Positions 1-7,788 of a stretch of 37,734 nt of DNA are shown here, piece by piece. Position numbers and translations under genes: made by a program. The notes beneath the pieces were generated by a model. It was given only the letters and a program-made list of their open reading frames with translations. It did no database searches and had not been told where the DNA came from. Origin of the DNA: Planctomycetota bacterium (GTDB lineage Bacteria > Planctomycetota > Phycisphaerae > SM23-33); the NCBI GenBank assembly GCA_012729725.1, contig JAAYCO010000067.1, positions 1 through 37,734 of the forward strand, written 5' to 3'. How positions within the stretch are numbered: position 1 is the first letter of the stretch; each line of letters starts with the position of its first letter.

Positions 1-800
1 ACCCAGGGCCTGTCGTGCAGCCGCGTGGCAAGTTTCGCCACGTCGAAGAACTGCTCGTAATGATGCAGATCCTCCGGGCGGATCCACGTTGCCTGCAGAA
101 TCGCCGCCCAGTTTTCGCGGTCCTTCATCAGCCGCCAGCACGCGTACGGCATGAAGTCGGGTATGTTGTCCTCGGCGCCGACGTCGCGTTCGTGCGCCAC
201 AAGGTTGTCGTGGAATGTCTGGGCGGGGCAGAACCGCAGGCAGCCGCTGTTGGCAAGCAGGTGAAGCGTCTTGCCATGTAAGAATGTCCACGACTTCATG
301 CGGTCAATATGCTCAAGGTCGCGATTGTAGTCGCGTTGAAGATAGTACCCGTCGAACGTGTCGCCGAGGTACTGCATGGCCTGCACGCTTCCGATTCGCA
401 TGTTCACCGACGCCCTGACGTGCAGGCCCGGCCGGAGGCGCTTGATAATCTCCGCGGCGGCGGGGGAGGTGGTCGTCACTGAATCGATCCCGCCGGCGAT
501 CCGGTCAAGATTATCAAGCTCTGCGCCGAGGCACCGCTCGAGTGTGCGGCTCATGGCCAGGTGTCCGAAACAATTTGCGTTGACCAGCAGGTTGAGCTTT
601 ATGCCCATCGCCTTAAGCCGGGCCATGTCATGTTCATAGCGCTCGATGGACGCCGGATCATCCGGTAGCGGCGAGCGCCCCGAGGGCATGCCGGGCGCGG
701 CGAAATACACCTCGCACACGCAGTCGCCGAAGTCGGCCGCTATATCCGAAAACGGCGGATCCTCGACCGATGTAAGCTGATAGCCTATTGAGAACTTCAT
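1..800 (-). CDS. U32-family-like protein, 3' end cut by the window edge
   Basis: An open frame starts at ATG 800 and runs off the left edge after about 266 codons with no stop. It begins MKFSIGYQLTSVEDPPF. The layout of paired cysteines, with a run like NSGCLRFCPAQTFHDNL near residue 188 and further cysteines around PYACWRL, resembles the peptidase U32 / UbiU-UbiV group. Those proteins are TIM-barrel-like and can bind an iron-sulfur cluster. I infer only the family; the substrate is unknown and true peptidase activity is doubtful in this group. It starts 14 bases after the stop of the QueG-like gene, with a weak GGATG ribosome site, so it is probably the third gene of the IclR-led operon. Confidence 0.6.
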   Translation of the reverse strand, partial: MKFSIGYQLTSVEDPPFSDIAADFGDCVCEVYFAAPGMPSGRSPLPDDPASIERYEHDMARLKAMGIKLNLLVNANCFGHLAMSRTLERCLGAELDNLDRIAGGIDSVTTTSPAAAEIIKRLRPGLHVRASVNMRIGSVQAMQYLGDTFDGYYLQRDYNRDLEHIDRMKSWTFLHGKTLHLLANSGCLRFCPAQTFHDNLVAHERDVGAEDNIPDFMPYACWRLMKDRENWAAILQATWIRPEDLHHYEQFFDVAKLATRLHDRPW

Positions 801-814
801 GGGTGCATCCGGTT

Positions 815-1825
815 TTAGTCCGTTTCGGACTTGTCGATATCGTCCTGTTGCGTCGGCTCGTAGGGCTTGGTCCAGTCCACGCTCCATGGCTTGCGGCGGC
901 GGAAGGGCTTGGCGAATTTGTTCGTCACCACTCCGCGGGCCTCCATCGAGATCATGCATGCCCGCGTGCATCCTCTGCTGCCGCAGACGGCCTGACCGGT
1001 GTTGTAGAGGCTGCGAGGTTTCTTGTAGAACGGCGACCAGTTGCCGGGCCGGCTTCGGTGTCCGTCGCCGAAGTTGTGGTAGCTGTCTTCGGCGGATACG
1101 CTGTCGTCGATGATCGCGCCGCGGAAGGCGATGTCGCACGCCTTGCAGTCGATATCCATCCACTCGACCTCATGACCGGCAAGGGTCACCTTCACAGTCT
1201 TGGACGGGTCGAACGCCTTGCCTGGACACTCTCGCACGCACGCCAGGCAGCGGTTGCACAGCGGCGGGCCGGAGTAGATCGGATCCGGCTCAAGCTCGGC
1301 CTCGGTGATGATTATGCCTACGCGCTGCCTTGGCCCGAATTGCGGGGTGAGCAGCATCTTAGAGAAGCCGATCTCGCCCAGCCCGCAGAGGTAGGCGGCG
1401 ATTCGCTGGTGGACCATGACATCCGGCTCTGCCCTGCCCGGCGCGACGGGACGCGACTTGCCGGTCGTCTCGCCGACGGTGTTAACCGCCCGCCAGTCGC
1501 TCTGGTGGCCGTAGGGAATGGCCTCCAGGCCGGCGTCTTCTATAAACCGGCTCAGGCCGATAACAGTCATTGGCATATAAAGATAGGTGAGTCCACCGTA
1601 TCCCATCGCCGAGTAATTGCTGAAGAACGTGCCTTCCTCGACGCCGCGCAGGCTGCCCCGCATCACGCGGAACGCCATGGCGATTACCGAACGGGCCTCG
1701 GGCATGATCTGACGCGGATCCTGCTGGATGGGCGCGCCCTCCCAGCGTTCAATGTTGCCGATACCAACCGCATCCGCTCCAAGTTCAAGCGCGCGGGCCT
1801 TCACCATCTGGGCCGTTAACTGCAT
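815..1825 (-). CDS. QueG-like double-[4Fe-4S] cluster protein
   Basis: A 336-residue cytoplasmic protein. Residues 190-200 carry a ferredoxin motif (C190, C193, C196, C200 in CNRCLACVREC). More cysteines at 227, 230, 281, 286 and 290 (CGSRGCTRAC) look like a second cluster. The arrangement resembles epoxyqueuosine reductase (QueG) and the iron-sulfur part of reductive dehalogenases. It is shorter than QueG (about 370) and I see no cobalamin signature I can vouch for. It is therefore more likely one of the many uncharacterised QueG-like oxidoreductases of anaerobes than QueG itself. Its first 41 bases overlap the end of the IclR gene, implying translational coupling, and the U32-like gene follows 14 bases on. 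Reductive chemistry on an unknown substrate is inference. Confidence 0.72.
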   Translation of the reverse strand: MQLTAQMVKARALELGADAVGIGNIERWEGAPIQQDPRQIMPEARSVIAMAFRVMRGSLRGVEEGTFFSNYSAMGYGGLTYLYMPMTVIGLSRFIEDAGLEAIPYGHQSDWRAVNTVGETTGKSRPVAPGRAEPDVMVHQRIAAYLCGLGEIGFSKMLLTPQFGPRQRVGIIITEAELEPDPIYSGPPLCNRCLACVRECPGKAFDPSKTVKVTLAGHEVEWMDIDCKACDIAFRGAIIDDSVSAEDSYHNFGDGHRSRPGNWSPFYKKPRSLYNTGQAVCGSRGCTRACMISMEARGVVTNKFAKPFRRRKPWSVDWTKPYEPTQQDDIDKSETD

Positions 1826-2588
1826 CAGTTTGTCCTTTAAGCATGTCGTGGCCCATTTCCGTGGAGGGCCAACTGGTAATTTGCCTGCATCTTGTGATTA
1901 CGGCGTCGCCGTCCATGCCGGCTGCACTATTTGGATCGATGGACACGCCGAATATGCCGTAGAGGTAGTTGCCTTTGTCGAAGATCGGCATGGCGAGCCG
2001 AAAACCGTTGTGAGTCATCAGCGAATACCCGTTGCGGCGCGACTGCTTCACAACGTCGTCGAGGCGCTGTCGCGAGGTCCAGGTTGCGGCGCCGTACTCG
2101 TCAAACGGGTGCATCCGCTCGTAGTCCGCGACGCTGTCGTCCGGGCCGAAGGCGAAGAACGCCACGCCGCTTGCGGAGGTGTAAGGCGAGAAGAACCGCT
2201 GCACCGGATACTGCATCTCGCCGCTGCCCGAAGGGGCGCGAAGCACGACCACCAGCTCATTGCCCAGCGGCAGCGCCAGCGTGACTGTAGCGTGTGGAAA
2301 CTCCTGGGCCGCCTGTCTCACCGCGGCCTCGGCGCGAGTCCTCAGCCGCATCGAAGAATTGGTCGCCAGCAGCGACTGCACCGCCGGTCCAAGAACATAC
2401 CGCACCGGCTTGCCGCGAATCGTCACCCAGCCTCTGTTGGCCAAGGTGGAGACGATGTTGTGAACAGTGCCCTGAGGAAGGGCAAGCCGGGCGCCCAGAC
2501 GCTGAAGCGTGATCCCATCGCCCTCGCCGGCGATTGCCGACAACACATCCAATGCTCTGTCAACGGACTGAATTATCGTCTTGGCCAT
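1785..2588 (-). CDS. IclR-family transcriptional regulator
   Basis: A 267-residue protein with the two-part IclR layout. Residues about 5-60 form a winged helix-turn-helix (QSVDRALDVLSAIAGEG, then LPQGTVHNIVSTLANRGW). Residues about 75-245 form the GAF-like effector domain (SASGVAFFAF, FDKGNYLYGIFGVSI). IclR proteins are usually dimers that bind small carboxylates or aromatics; the ligand here cannot be read from sequence. The 3' end overlaps the QueG-like gene by 41 bases, so regulator and enzymes are co-transcribed. The upstream gap carries several TGGAA-type palindromes (2599-2692), which suggests autoregulation. The ATG at 2588 has only a weak GGAT ribosome site. Confidence 0.9.
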   Translation of the reverse strand: MAKTIIQSVDRALDVLSAIAGEGDGITLQRLGARLALPQGTVHNIVSTLANRGWVTIRGKPVRYVLGPAVQSLLATNSSMRLRTRAEAAVRQAAQEFPHATVTLALPLGNELVVVLRAPSGSGEMQYPVQRFFSPYTSASGVAFFAFGPDDSVADYERMHPFDEYGAATWTSRQRLDDVVKQSRRNGYSLMTHNGFRLAMPIFDKGNYLYGIFGVSIDPNSAAGMDGDAVITRCRQITSWPSTEMGHDMLKGQTDAVNGPDGEGPRA

Positions 2589-2598
2589 GAATGACTAT

Positions 2599-2692
2599 CC
2601 ATTAGGTGGAATAGATCTTCCATGTAATAGAATATCCAACTCTGGCGAGGCAGTCAAGCGCAGAACATCCACCTAATGGGAAAAATATTCCA
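2599..2692. promoter_or_regulatory. Probable IclR operator array upstream of the IclR gene
   Basis: Two 16-base near-palindromes, TGGAATAGATCTTCCA (2607-2622) and TGGGAAAAATATTCCA (2677-2692), match the TGGAA-N6-TTCCA pattern of E. coli IclR sites (TGGAAATNATTTCCA). A weaker third copy lies at 2623-2638 (TGTAATAGAATATCCA). In addition CCATTAGGTGGA (2599-2610) is an exact inverted repeat of TCCACCTAATGG (2668-2679), so the two main sites sit in opposite arms about 70 bases apart. The array occupies the gap between the kinase gene and the start of the IclR gene. Binding by that IclR is inferred. Confidence 0.6.
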
Positions 2693-2725
2693 CGAACGTG
2701 CCGGGGCCGCACCCTGGCCGCTGGA

Positions 2726-4351
2726 TCAGCGTTCCTGCGATTCTGGAATTGTGAATGATATGGTAGTGCCCTCGCCGGGGGCGGAAGTGGCCCAGATTCT
2801 GCCACCGTGGCGTTCGACGATCTTCTTGCACATCGCCAGCCCAATGCCCGATCCTTCGTACTTGCCACGCTGGTGGAGGCGCTGGAAAAGCATGAAGATG
2901 CGATCAGTCTGCAAGGGGTCCATGCCGATGCCGTTGTCAGCCACGGAGAAAACCCACTCGGAATCTTCCTTCTTTGCCGAGATGCGCACAACCGCTCTGC
3001 GGTCCGGGTGGCGGAACTTCAGGGCGTTGCCGATGAGGTTCTGGAACAACTGATGCATCTGCGCCGCATCGGCGAAGACCATGGGCAGGTTCTGGTGCTC
3101 GATCGTCGCGTTCGTTTCTTCGATTTGCGCCCGCAGATTGGCCTTGGCGTACTCGATCACATCTCCTGAGTCGATCATCGTGGGCTTCCAACCCTTTGTG
3201 CCCACTCGGGAATAAGCCAGCAGGTCGGTAATCATCCTTCGCATGCGAATGGCGCCGTCGACGGCGAACGCGATGTACTCGCCCGCTTCCTTATCCAGCT
3301 TCGGGCCGTACCGCTGTGAAAGCAGGTTAAGGAAGCCGCTGACCATCCTCAGGGGCTCCTGAAGATCATGGCTGGCGGCATAGGCGAACTGCTCAAGATC
3401 GCTGTTGGACCGTTCCAGTTCTCTTGCGGTCTTGATCAGTTCTTCCTGGTTGCGCTTGCGGTCGGTGATGTCCCTGACGACCGAAAGATGTCTGCCGGGC
3501 TGGATGTTGGCGACCCACGTGCATTCGATGTCGCGGATTTCGCCGTCGCCGCGCAGAAGTTTGGTCTCGTATGCGGCGCATCCGTCCTGCACAAACCTGC
3601 GCCACATTGGTGTGAAATCGTAGTCCTTCAGTGCGAACTTTGCGACGTGAGAGCCGATGATCTCTTGGACCGGCAAGCCCAGGATTAGGGCTGCCGCGGG
3701 ATTGGCCTCTGTGTACACGGCGTTGTTGTCGGCGATAAGCAGGGCGTCCTGCGACGAGAGAAACACGGCCTTGAACCGGCTTTCGCTGTCGCGCAGGGCT
3801 TCCTGCTGCCGGCGAAGCTGTTGTATCAGCTCTGTGGAATTCTCAAGCTCTCGCAGGTCCGTCGCAACAACGCATATGCTGACGCTCTCGGGCTGGTTAA
3901 GAAGGCTGGCCGAGATATGCACGGGGACCAGCCGCTTCTCACTATCCATCAGCACAAGGCGTCGCTTGGTGGGTTCACCGCGAACGTCATGCAGCAGGCT
4001 CCTGGCGGCTGCGGCGTCAACGGGTGCGACGAATTCGGCAAGCGGACGTCCGATTATCTTGTCTAGCGGGCGCTTGACGAAGTCGCCGAACTGGGCGTTG
4101 CAGTAAAGAATGCTGCCGTCAAATGCCAGCGTGAACGCCGCCTCTTTCATCGTCTCGACGATCAACCTGTATACCGAATCCTCGCTGACCAGCGAGAAGA
4201 CCTGTTCGCCCTTGCTGCCGGTGACGATAACCGCGTCAACCTCTCCCTCGCGTATAGCGCGGAGAGTTTCCTGGCATTCCTCCAACTGCGTGCGCAGTTC
4301 GAGATTCTCGCGCAGCAACTCGTCCAGAGAAGGTTTTTGAGGCGGCTTCAT
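2726..4351 (-). CDS. PAS-PAS sensor histidine kinase of the kai operon
   Basis: A 541-residue soluble kinase with no membrane segment. Residues 8-40 look coiled-coil and end in the REGEVDAVIV motif common before PAS domains. PAS-like domains fall at about 58-170 and 188-300 (the latter ends VVRDITDRKR). The dimerisation domain carries the phospho-acceptor His328 in AYAASHDLQEPLRM. The ATPase domain follows: N box around 438-446 (LIGNALKF), DNGIGM at 472-477 and GSGIGL at 500-505. There is no receiver domain, so a separate response regulator is needed and none is in the window. Its ATG overlaps the upstream kaiB stop (ATGA), so it is the last gene of the kai operon. It probably plays the output or input role that SasA/CikA play in cyanobacteria (inference). 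Confidence 0.9.
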   Translation of the reverse strand: MKPPQKPSLDELLRENLELRTQLEECQETLRAIREGEVDAVIVTGSKGEQVFSLVSEDSVYRLIVETMKEAAFTLAFDGSILYCNAQFGDFVKRPLDKIIGRPLAEFVAPVDAAAARSLLHDVRGEPTKRRLVLMDSEKRLVPVHISASLLNQPESVSICVVATDLRELENSTELIQQLRRQQEALRDSESRFKAVFLSSQDALLIADNNAVYTEANPAAALILGLPVQEIIGSHVAKFALKDYDFTPMWRRFVQDGCAAYETKLLRGDGEIRDIECTWVANIQPGRHLSVVRDITDRKRNQEELIKTARELERSNSDLEQFAYAASHDLQEPLRMVSGFLNLLSQRYGPKLDKEAGEYIAFAVDGAIRMRRMITDLLAYSRVGTKGWKPTMIDSGDVIEYAKANLRAQIEETNATIEHQNLPMVFADAAQMHQLFQNLIGNALKFRHPDRRAVVRISAKKEDSEWVFSVADNGIGMDPLQTDRIFMLFQRLHQRGKYEGSGIGLAMCKKIVERHGGRIWATSAPGEGTTISFTIPESQER

Positions 4352-4692
4352 GATTTCTTCCGCGGCTGAAGATCAAGCCCTACAAGCATCCGTTCCTTGT
4401 TAGCCATGTCACCGATGAACCTTCGCAGCGGCTCGGGCAGCGCCTTTATCAACGTGGGGGCCGCGATGATCTGCTCGCCCTTGGCCAGCGTGGGCTGCTG
4501 ATAGATATCAACAACCTCCAGTTCATATCGGCCCTGAAGGTGCTCTTCGCACAAGGCTTTGACGTTCCTGATGGCGGCTTCGGATCGCCTGTTGATGCCG
4601 GCGACGTAAAGCCTCAGGACATACGTCTCCCGGCGGCGATCCGCCGCTGCCTTCTCGAACGCCGCACACTGATTAACCGGCTTTTTCTTCAT
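4348..4692 (-). CDS. kaiB: KaiB-family protein, second copy
   Basis: About 114 residues with a recognisable KaiB fold: YVLRLYVAG at the first strand, then [22 protein letters not shown], then [24 protein letters not shown]. KaiB is a thioredoxin-like protein that changes fold and binds the CI ring of KaiC. I place the start at ATG 4692, preceded at good spacing by AAGGG; ATG 4701 and 4719 are possible earlier starts. The 5' end overlaps the stop of the upstream kaiB (4673) and the 3' end overlaps the kinase start by four bases. It diverges from canonical KaiB more than its neighbour does (Met-Ala-Asn-Lys where KaiB usually has Leu-Ser-x-x), hinting at a separate role. Confidence 0.88.
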   Translation of the reverse strand: MKKKPVNQCAAFEKAAADRRRETYVLRLYVAGINRRSEAAIRNVKALCEEHLQGRYELEVVDIYQQPTLAKGEQIIAAPTLIKALPEPLRRFIGDMANKERMLVGLDLQPRKKS

Positions 4693-5011
4693 TCGCGGCA
4701 TCCCTTGCACGCAGGTCAAGCCCGACGAGCACCTTTTCGACGTTGCTTAGGTCGCCGATAATCTTTCTTACCGGCTCTGGCAGCTTGCGAACCAACGTCG
4801 GCAGGGCAAGGATCTGGTCGCCCCTGGCCAGTTGGGGCTGCTTGAGCAAATCTATCACTTGTATACGATATTGGCCGGGCAGGTGCTCTTCGCAGATCCG
4901 CTTGAGATTTGCGAAAGCCGTAACTGATCTGGCTGTCTGGCCTGCAACATAAAGGCGCAGATCCCATTTGGGCGGTTTGGCTTGATGGGTCTGCCTTTTG
5001 GCGGGTGTCAT
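4673..5011 (-). CDS. kaiB: KaiB, canonical copy
   Basis: 112 residues, very close in pattern to cyanobacterial Kai[14 protein letters not shown] at the first strand, [22 protein letters not shown] across the fold-switching region, then [24 protein letters not shown]. The start is taken at ATG 5011, which has GGAG nearby and follows the kaiC stop by 31 bases; a longer frame to 5173 would run inside kaiC and is unlikely. In cyanobacteria KaiB binds the KaiC CI ring and recruits SasA/CikA; the same partners, KaiC upstream and a histidine kinase downstream, are encoded here. Two kaiB genes in tandem suggest one or two kinds of KaiBC complex (inference). Confidence 0.93.
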   Translation of the reverse strand: MTPAKRQTHQAKPPKWDLRLYVAGQTARSVTAFANLKRICEEHLPGQYRIQVIDLLKQPQLARGDQILALPTLVRKLPEPVRKIIGDLSNVEKVLVGLDLRARDAANEEKAG

Positions 5012-5042
5012 AGATGCTCCAGTATAGTGCAGGCATTCCGGT

Positions 5043-6743
5043 TTAATCGGCCTGCCTGCTTCTTGACAAGCTTCGGCGTCTCTGCCCAAGAGTCTCGATA
5101 CGCGTGGTTTCTCCTCTTTGAGCAAGGTTCTGTTCCGCTTCGATATTGGCCAGCCTCGCCTTGAGCGCATCAAGGTCGGCCCTGAGATCGGCCTTCTCTA
5201 TGTCCAGTTCTCTCTTTCTGCGCGCCGCATCGGCGGCAGCAACTTCAGTCTGGACGCGATCCTGCATCTCCTGCAGCATTCTTGCCGAGCCTGTCAGAAC
5301 CTCGCCGCCGCCAAGGTACACATCCGTCAGCACGATTCCGTCGTCAGTAAGCCTGAACTCGCGCACCTGGTTGCTGTGCGACATTCCGCGGGACTTGAGC
5401 ACATAAAGCAGGCGGTTTCGTTCGCCGTTTCGCTCCACCATTTTTACAAGCAACCACGTATCCATAAGCGACGAAACGCCTTCTTCGGTTTGTTCCAGTT
5501 CCAGGCCCCCGGTGGTGAGGCTTGTGAAAACCGCAGTAATTCCCTGGTTTTTGAGAAAGTCTATCAGCCGCATCAGCATGGCCTTCGTGTCGATACGGTC
5601 GCTGACAGAAATGAGATTCGAAATCGGATCCATAACAATAGCGTGAGGCTTGAAGGCCTTCACCATCTTGCGAATCATGGCCAGGTGCATCTCCAGCCCC
5701 TGCAGGGTGGGCCTGACTGTGTTGAAAACCAGGTTCCCCTTCTCGCGCCACTGCTTAAGGTTCACCCCGATCGACTGCATGTTGCGGATAATCTGGTCTG
5801 CTGATTCCTCGAATGACAGATAGATAATCCTCTTGCCCGACCGGCAAATGCTGTCGGCGAAGGTGGCCGCCAGGCTGCTCTTGCCCGTGCCCGCCGAACC
5901 CGAGAGCAGGACGGTGCTGCCGCGATAGTAGCCTTTGCCGCCCAGCATCGCGTCCAGGCGCGGCACGCCGGTTGACACCCTGTCGCGGGAAACCGGGTAC
6001 GACAAGCCCAGCGAGGTGATGGGCAGCACCGACAGCCCGTCCTCATCTATCAGCGTTGGATACTCGTTCGTGCCGTGCTTCGAGCCGCGGTACTTCACAA
6101 CCCTCAGCCGGCGCGTTGCGATCTGGTTGTTCACGCGATGGTCAAGAAAGATCACGCAGTCGCTGATGTATTCCTCTATACCGTACCTGGTGAGCGTTCT
6201 CTCGCCGGTTTCGCCGGTGATAACTGCCGTCAGGCCCCTGGTCTTGAGCCACCGGAAAAGTCGCCGAAGCTCTGCTCTAAGAATGGCCTCGTTGGGCAGC
6301 CCGCCAAAGAGGGCTTCAACCGTGTCAAGCACCACGCGCTTCGCGCCCACCTCGTCGACGGCAGCCCCAAGTCGCACGAACAGGCCTTCGAGATCGTACT
6401 CGCCGGTCTCTTCTATCTCGCTGCGCTCGATTCGCACATGATCGATTAAAAGCTTCTTGCGGGCGATAAGGCCGGGCACGTCAAAACCAAGCGACGCGAC
6501 ATTTTCCGCCAGCTCCTGGGCCGACTCTTCAAACGCCATGAACACGCCGGGCTCGTTGAACGATGTGATGCCGCGGATGAGGAACTCCATGCCCAGCAGC
6601 GTCTTGCCGCTACCCGCGCTCCCGCACACCAGCGTCGGCCTGCCGCGGGGCAAGCCGCCTTCTGTTATCTCGTCAAGACCGCTGATCCCTGTTGGGCACT
6701 TCTCCAAAGGCTCAAGCTTCCCGCGACGAACCCGTTTGGCCAT
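5043..6743 (-). CDS. kaiC: Double-domain KaiC ATPase
   Basis: 566 residues, with both RecA-like domains of KaiC. CI has Walker A GSAGSGKT at 41-48 and the glutamate pair FEES at 71-74 (E72, E73). CII has GSAGTGKS at 282-289 and E312/E313 in [11 protein letters not shown]. The position of the cyanobacterial phosphosites Ser431/Thr432 is occupied by Ser424-Ser425 (GVSSLMDTW). The C-terminal 75 residues are charged and heptad-like ([18 protein letters not shown] onward), unlike the A-loop tail bound by KaiA. The start is ATG 6743 (AAAGG seven bases upstream); the frame is open further upstream but those residues look non-coding. It leads the kaiC-kaiB-kaiB-kinase operon. Confidence 0.93.
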   Translation of the reverse strand: MAKRVRRGKLEPLEKCPTGISGLDEITEGGLPRGRPTLVCGSAGSGKTLLGMEFLIRGITSFNEPGVFMAFEESAQELAENVASLGFDVPGLIARKKLLIDHVRIERSEIEETGEYDLEGLFVRLGAAVDEVGAKRVVLDTVEALFGGLPNEAILRAELRRLFRWLKTRGLTAVITGETGERTLTRYGIEEYISDCVIFLDHRVNNQIATRRLRVVKYRGSKHGTNEYPTLIDEDGLSVLPITSLGLSYPVSRDRVSTGVPRLDAMLGGKGYYRGSTVLLSGSAGTGKSSLAATFADSICRSGKRIIYLSFEESADQIIRNMQSIGVNLKQWREKGNLVFNTVRPTLQGLEMHLAMIRKMVKAFKPHAIVMDPISNLISVSDRIDTKAMLMRLIDFLKNQGITAVFTSLTTGGLELEQTEEGVSSLMDTWLLVKMVERNGERNRLLYVLKSRGMSHSNQVREFRLTDDGIVLTDVYLGGGEVLTGSARMLQEMQDRVQTEVAAADAARRKRELDIEKADLRADLDALKARLANIEAEQNLAQRGETTRIETLGQRRRSLSRSRQAD

Positions 6744-6817
6744 GTTGTTGCCTTTCAAAGAACATGAAATCTTACCCAGGTCCGATGCCTGCCCGCAAGC
6801 ACCCGCCTGTCGATAAC

Positions 6818-7636
6818 CTACCGCCACGTCAGGCTTAAGGGGCTTCGCGGAGGCACGCGGCGGTATTGCTCCGCCGGATACCCGATCATCAACGCCCCGT
6901 GCATCACGCATCCGTCATCGAGGCCAATCGCCTCTCGCGCCGGCGGGTGCAGCATCGCCGCCATGTGCAGAAAACCAGCCCAGCACGTGCCGAGTCCGTG
7001 CGGGATTGCGGCAAGCTCAGCCGTGGTCAGCGCGGCGATGCAGGCGCCGGCAGCCATCGGATTGTCCTGCCTGCCGTAGGCGATGATCACGTGAGGGCAG
7101 GCTCGCAGGATCAAGTCAACGCCCCCGTCCCACGCCATGACAAGCGGTGACGGATCGTACTTGCCCGCCACCAGCTTGCCCTCCGCGACCACCGCTCGCA
7201 TCCAGTCGATGGTCGCCGCCGCAAGCTTGCGAACCTCCGCTGCCTCATACACTACGAGCCACTTCACCGGTTGAGTGTTCATTGCGGTGGGGGCGTAGCG
7301 CGCCGCCTCCAGCACCGCCGTCAGCACCGAACGATCCACCTGCCGCTGCTGGTATTTACGAATAGATCTACGTCCCTTGATCATCTGCTCGACGCCGTGA
7401 ACATCGCCACGCCACGCCTCGTCCAGCGGCGCGAAGTGCTCCGCAAGGCGCGAGTGCGACAGCGCCCCGGCCGGGCATGCCGCGACGCAGTGCCCGCAGA
7501 GCATGCACGCCTCCTGGGCGGCGGGAACTGTCCGCGGGCCCTTTGCCCCGATGCGTATGAACGCCATGGGGCAGGCGGCAGCGCATGAGCCGCATCTGGT
7601 GCACGTATTCGATTCAACAGACAAGATGCTCGCCAT
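6818..7636 (-). CDS. Ferredoxin-nitroreductase fusion protein
   Basis: 272 residues. The N-terminus holds two [4Fe-4S] motifs (C12, C15, C18, C22 and C44, C47, C50, C54). From residue 88 there is a nitroreductase domain starting with the FMN-contacting RRSIRKY, followed by APTAMNTQPVKWLVV and a GLGTCWAGF segment. Members of this fused family pass electrons from the clusters to flavin and are common in anaerobes; the substrate cannot be told. ATG 7636 has GGGAG five bases upstream. It ends 74 bases before kaiC on the same strand. It could be co-transcribed with the kai genes, though a weak TTGCGG-N18-TAAGAT promoter-like pair lies in the gap. Confidence 0.88.
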   Translation of the reverse strand: MASILSVESNTCTRCGSCAAACPMAFIRIGAKGPRTVPAAQEACMLCGHCVAACPAGALSHSRLAEHFAPLDEAWRGDVHGVEQMIKGRRSIRKYQQRQVDRSVLTAVLEAARYAPTAMNTQPVKWLVVYEAAEVRKLAAATIDWMRAVVAEGKLVAGKYDPSPLVMAWDGGVDLILRACPHVIIAYGRQDNPMAAGACIAALTTAELAAIPHGLGTCWAGFLHMAAMLHPPAREAIGLDDGCVMHGALMIGYPAEQYRRVPPRSPLSLTWR

Positions 7637-7788
7637 GACTTCTCCCTGAAAAGGCCGTCAGAAAAAAAGAATGATGCAGTCGAAACCACCCGCACCGGCC
7701 TTCAAAGACCAGATGCCGCCAATGATCGCATGACAGTTCATGCTGGTCAATAGTCATGGGTTCGATACAATGCCAGGCTGAATCGAAA

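Noticed and set aside
788-1819. A 343-codon plus-strand frame opposite the QueG-like gene.
   Set aside because: Cysteine motifs and operon structure support the minus strand; the plus frame lacks a ribosome site.
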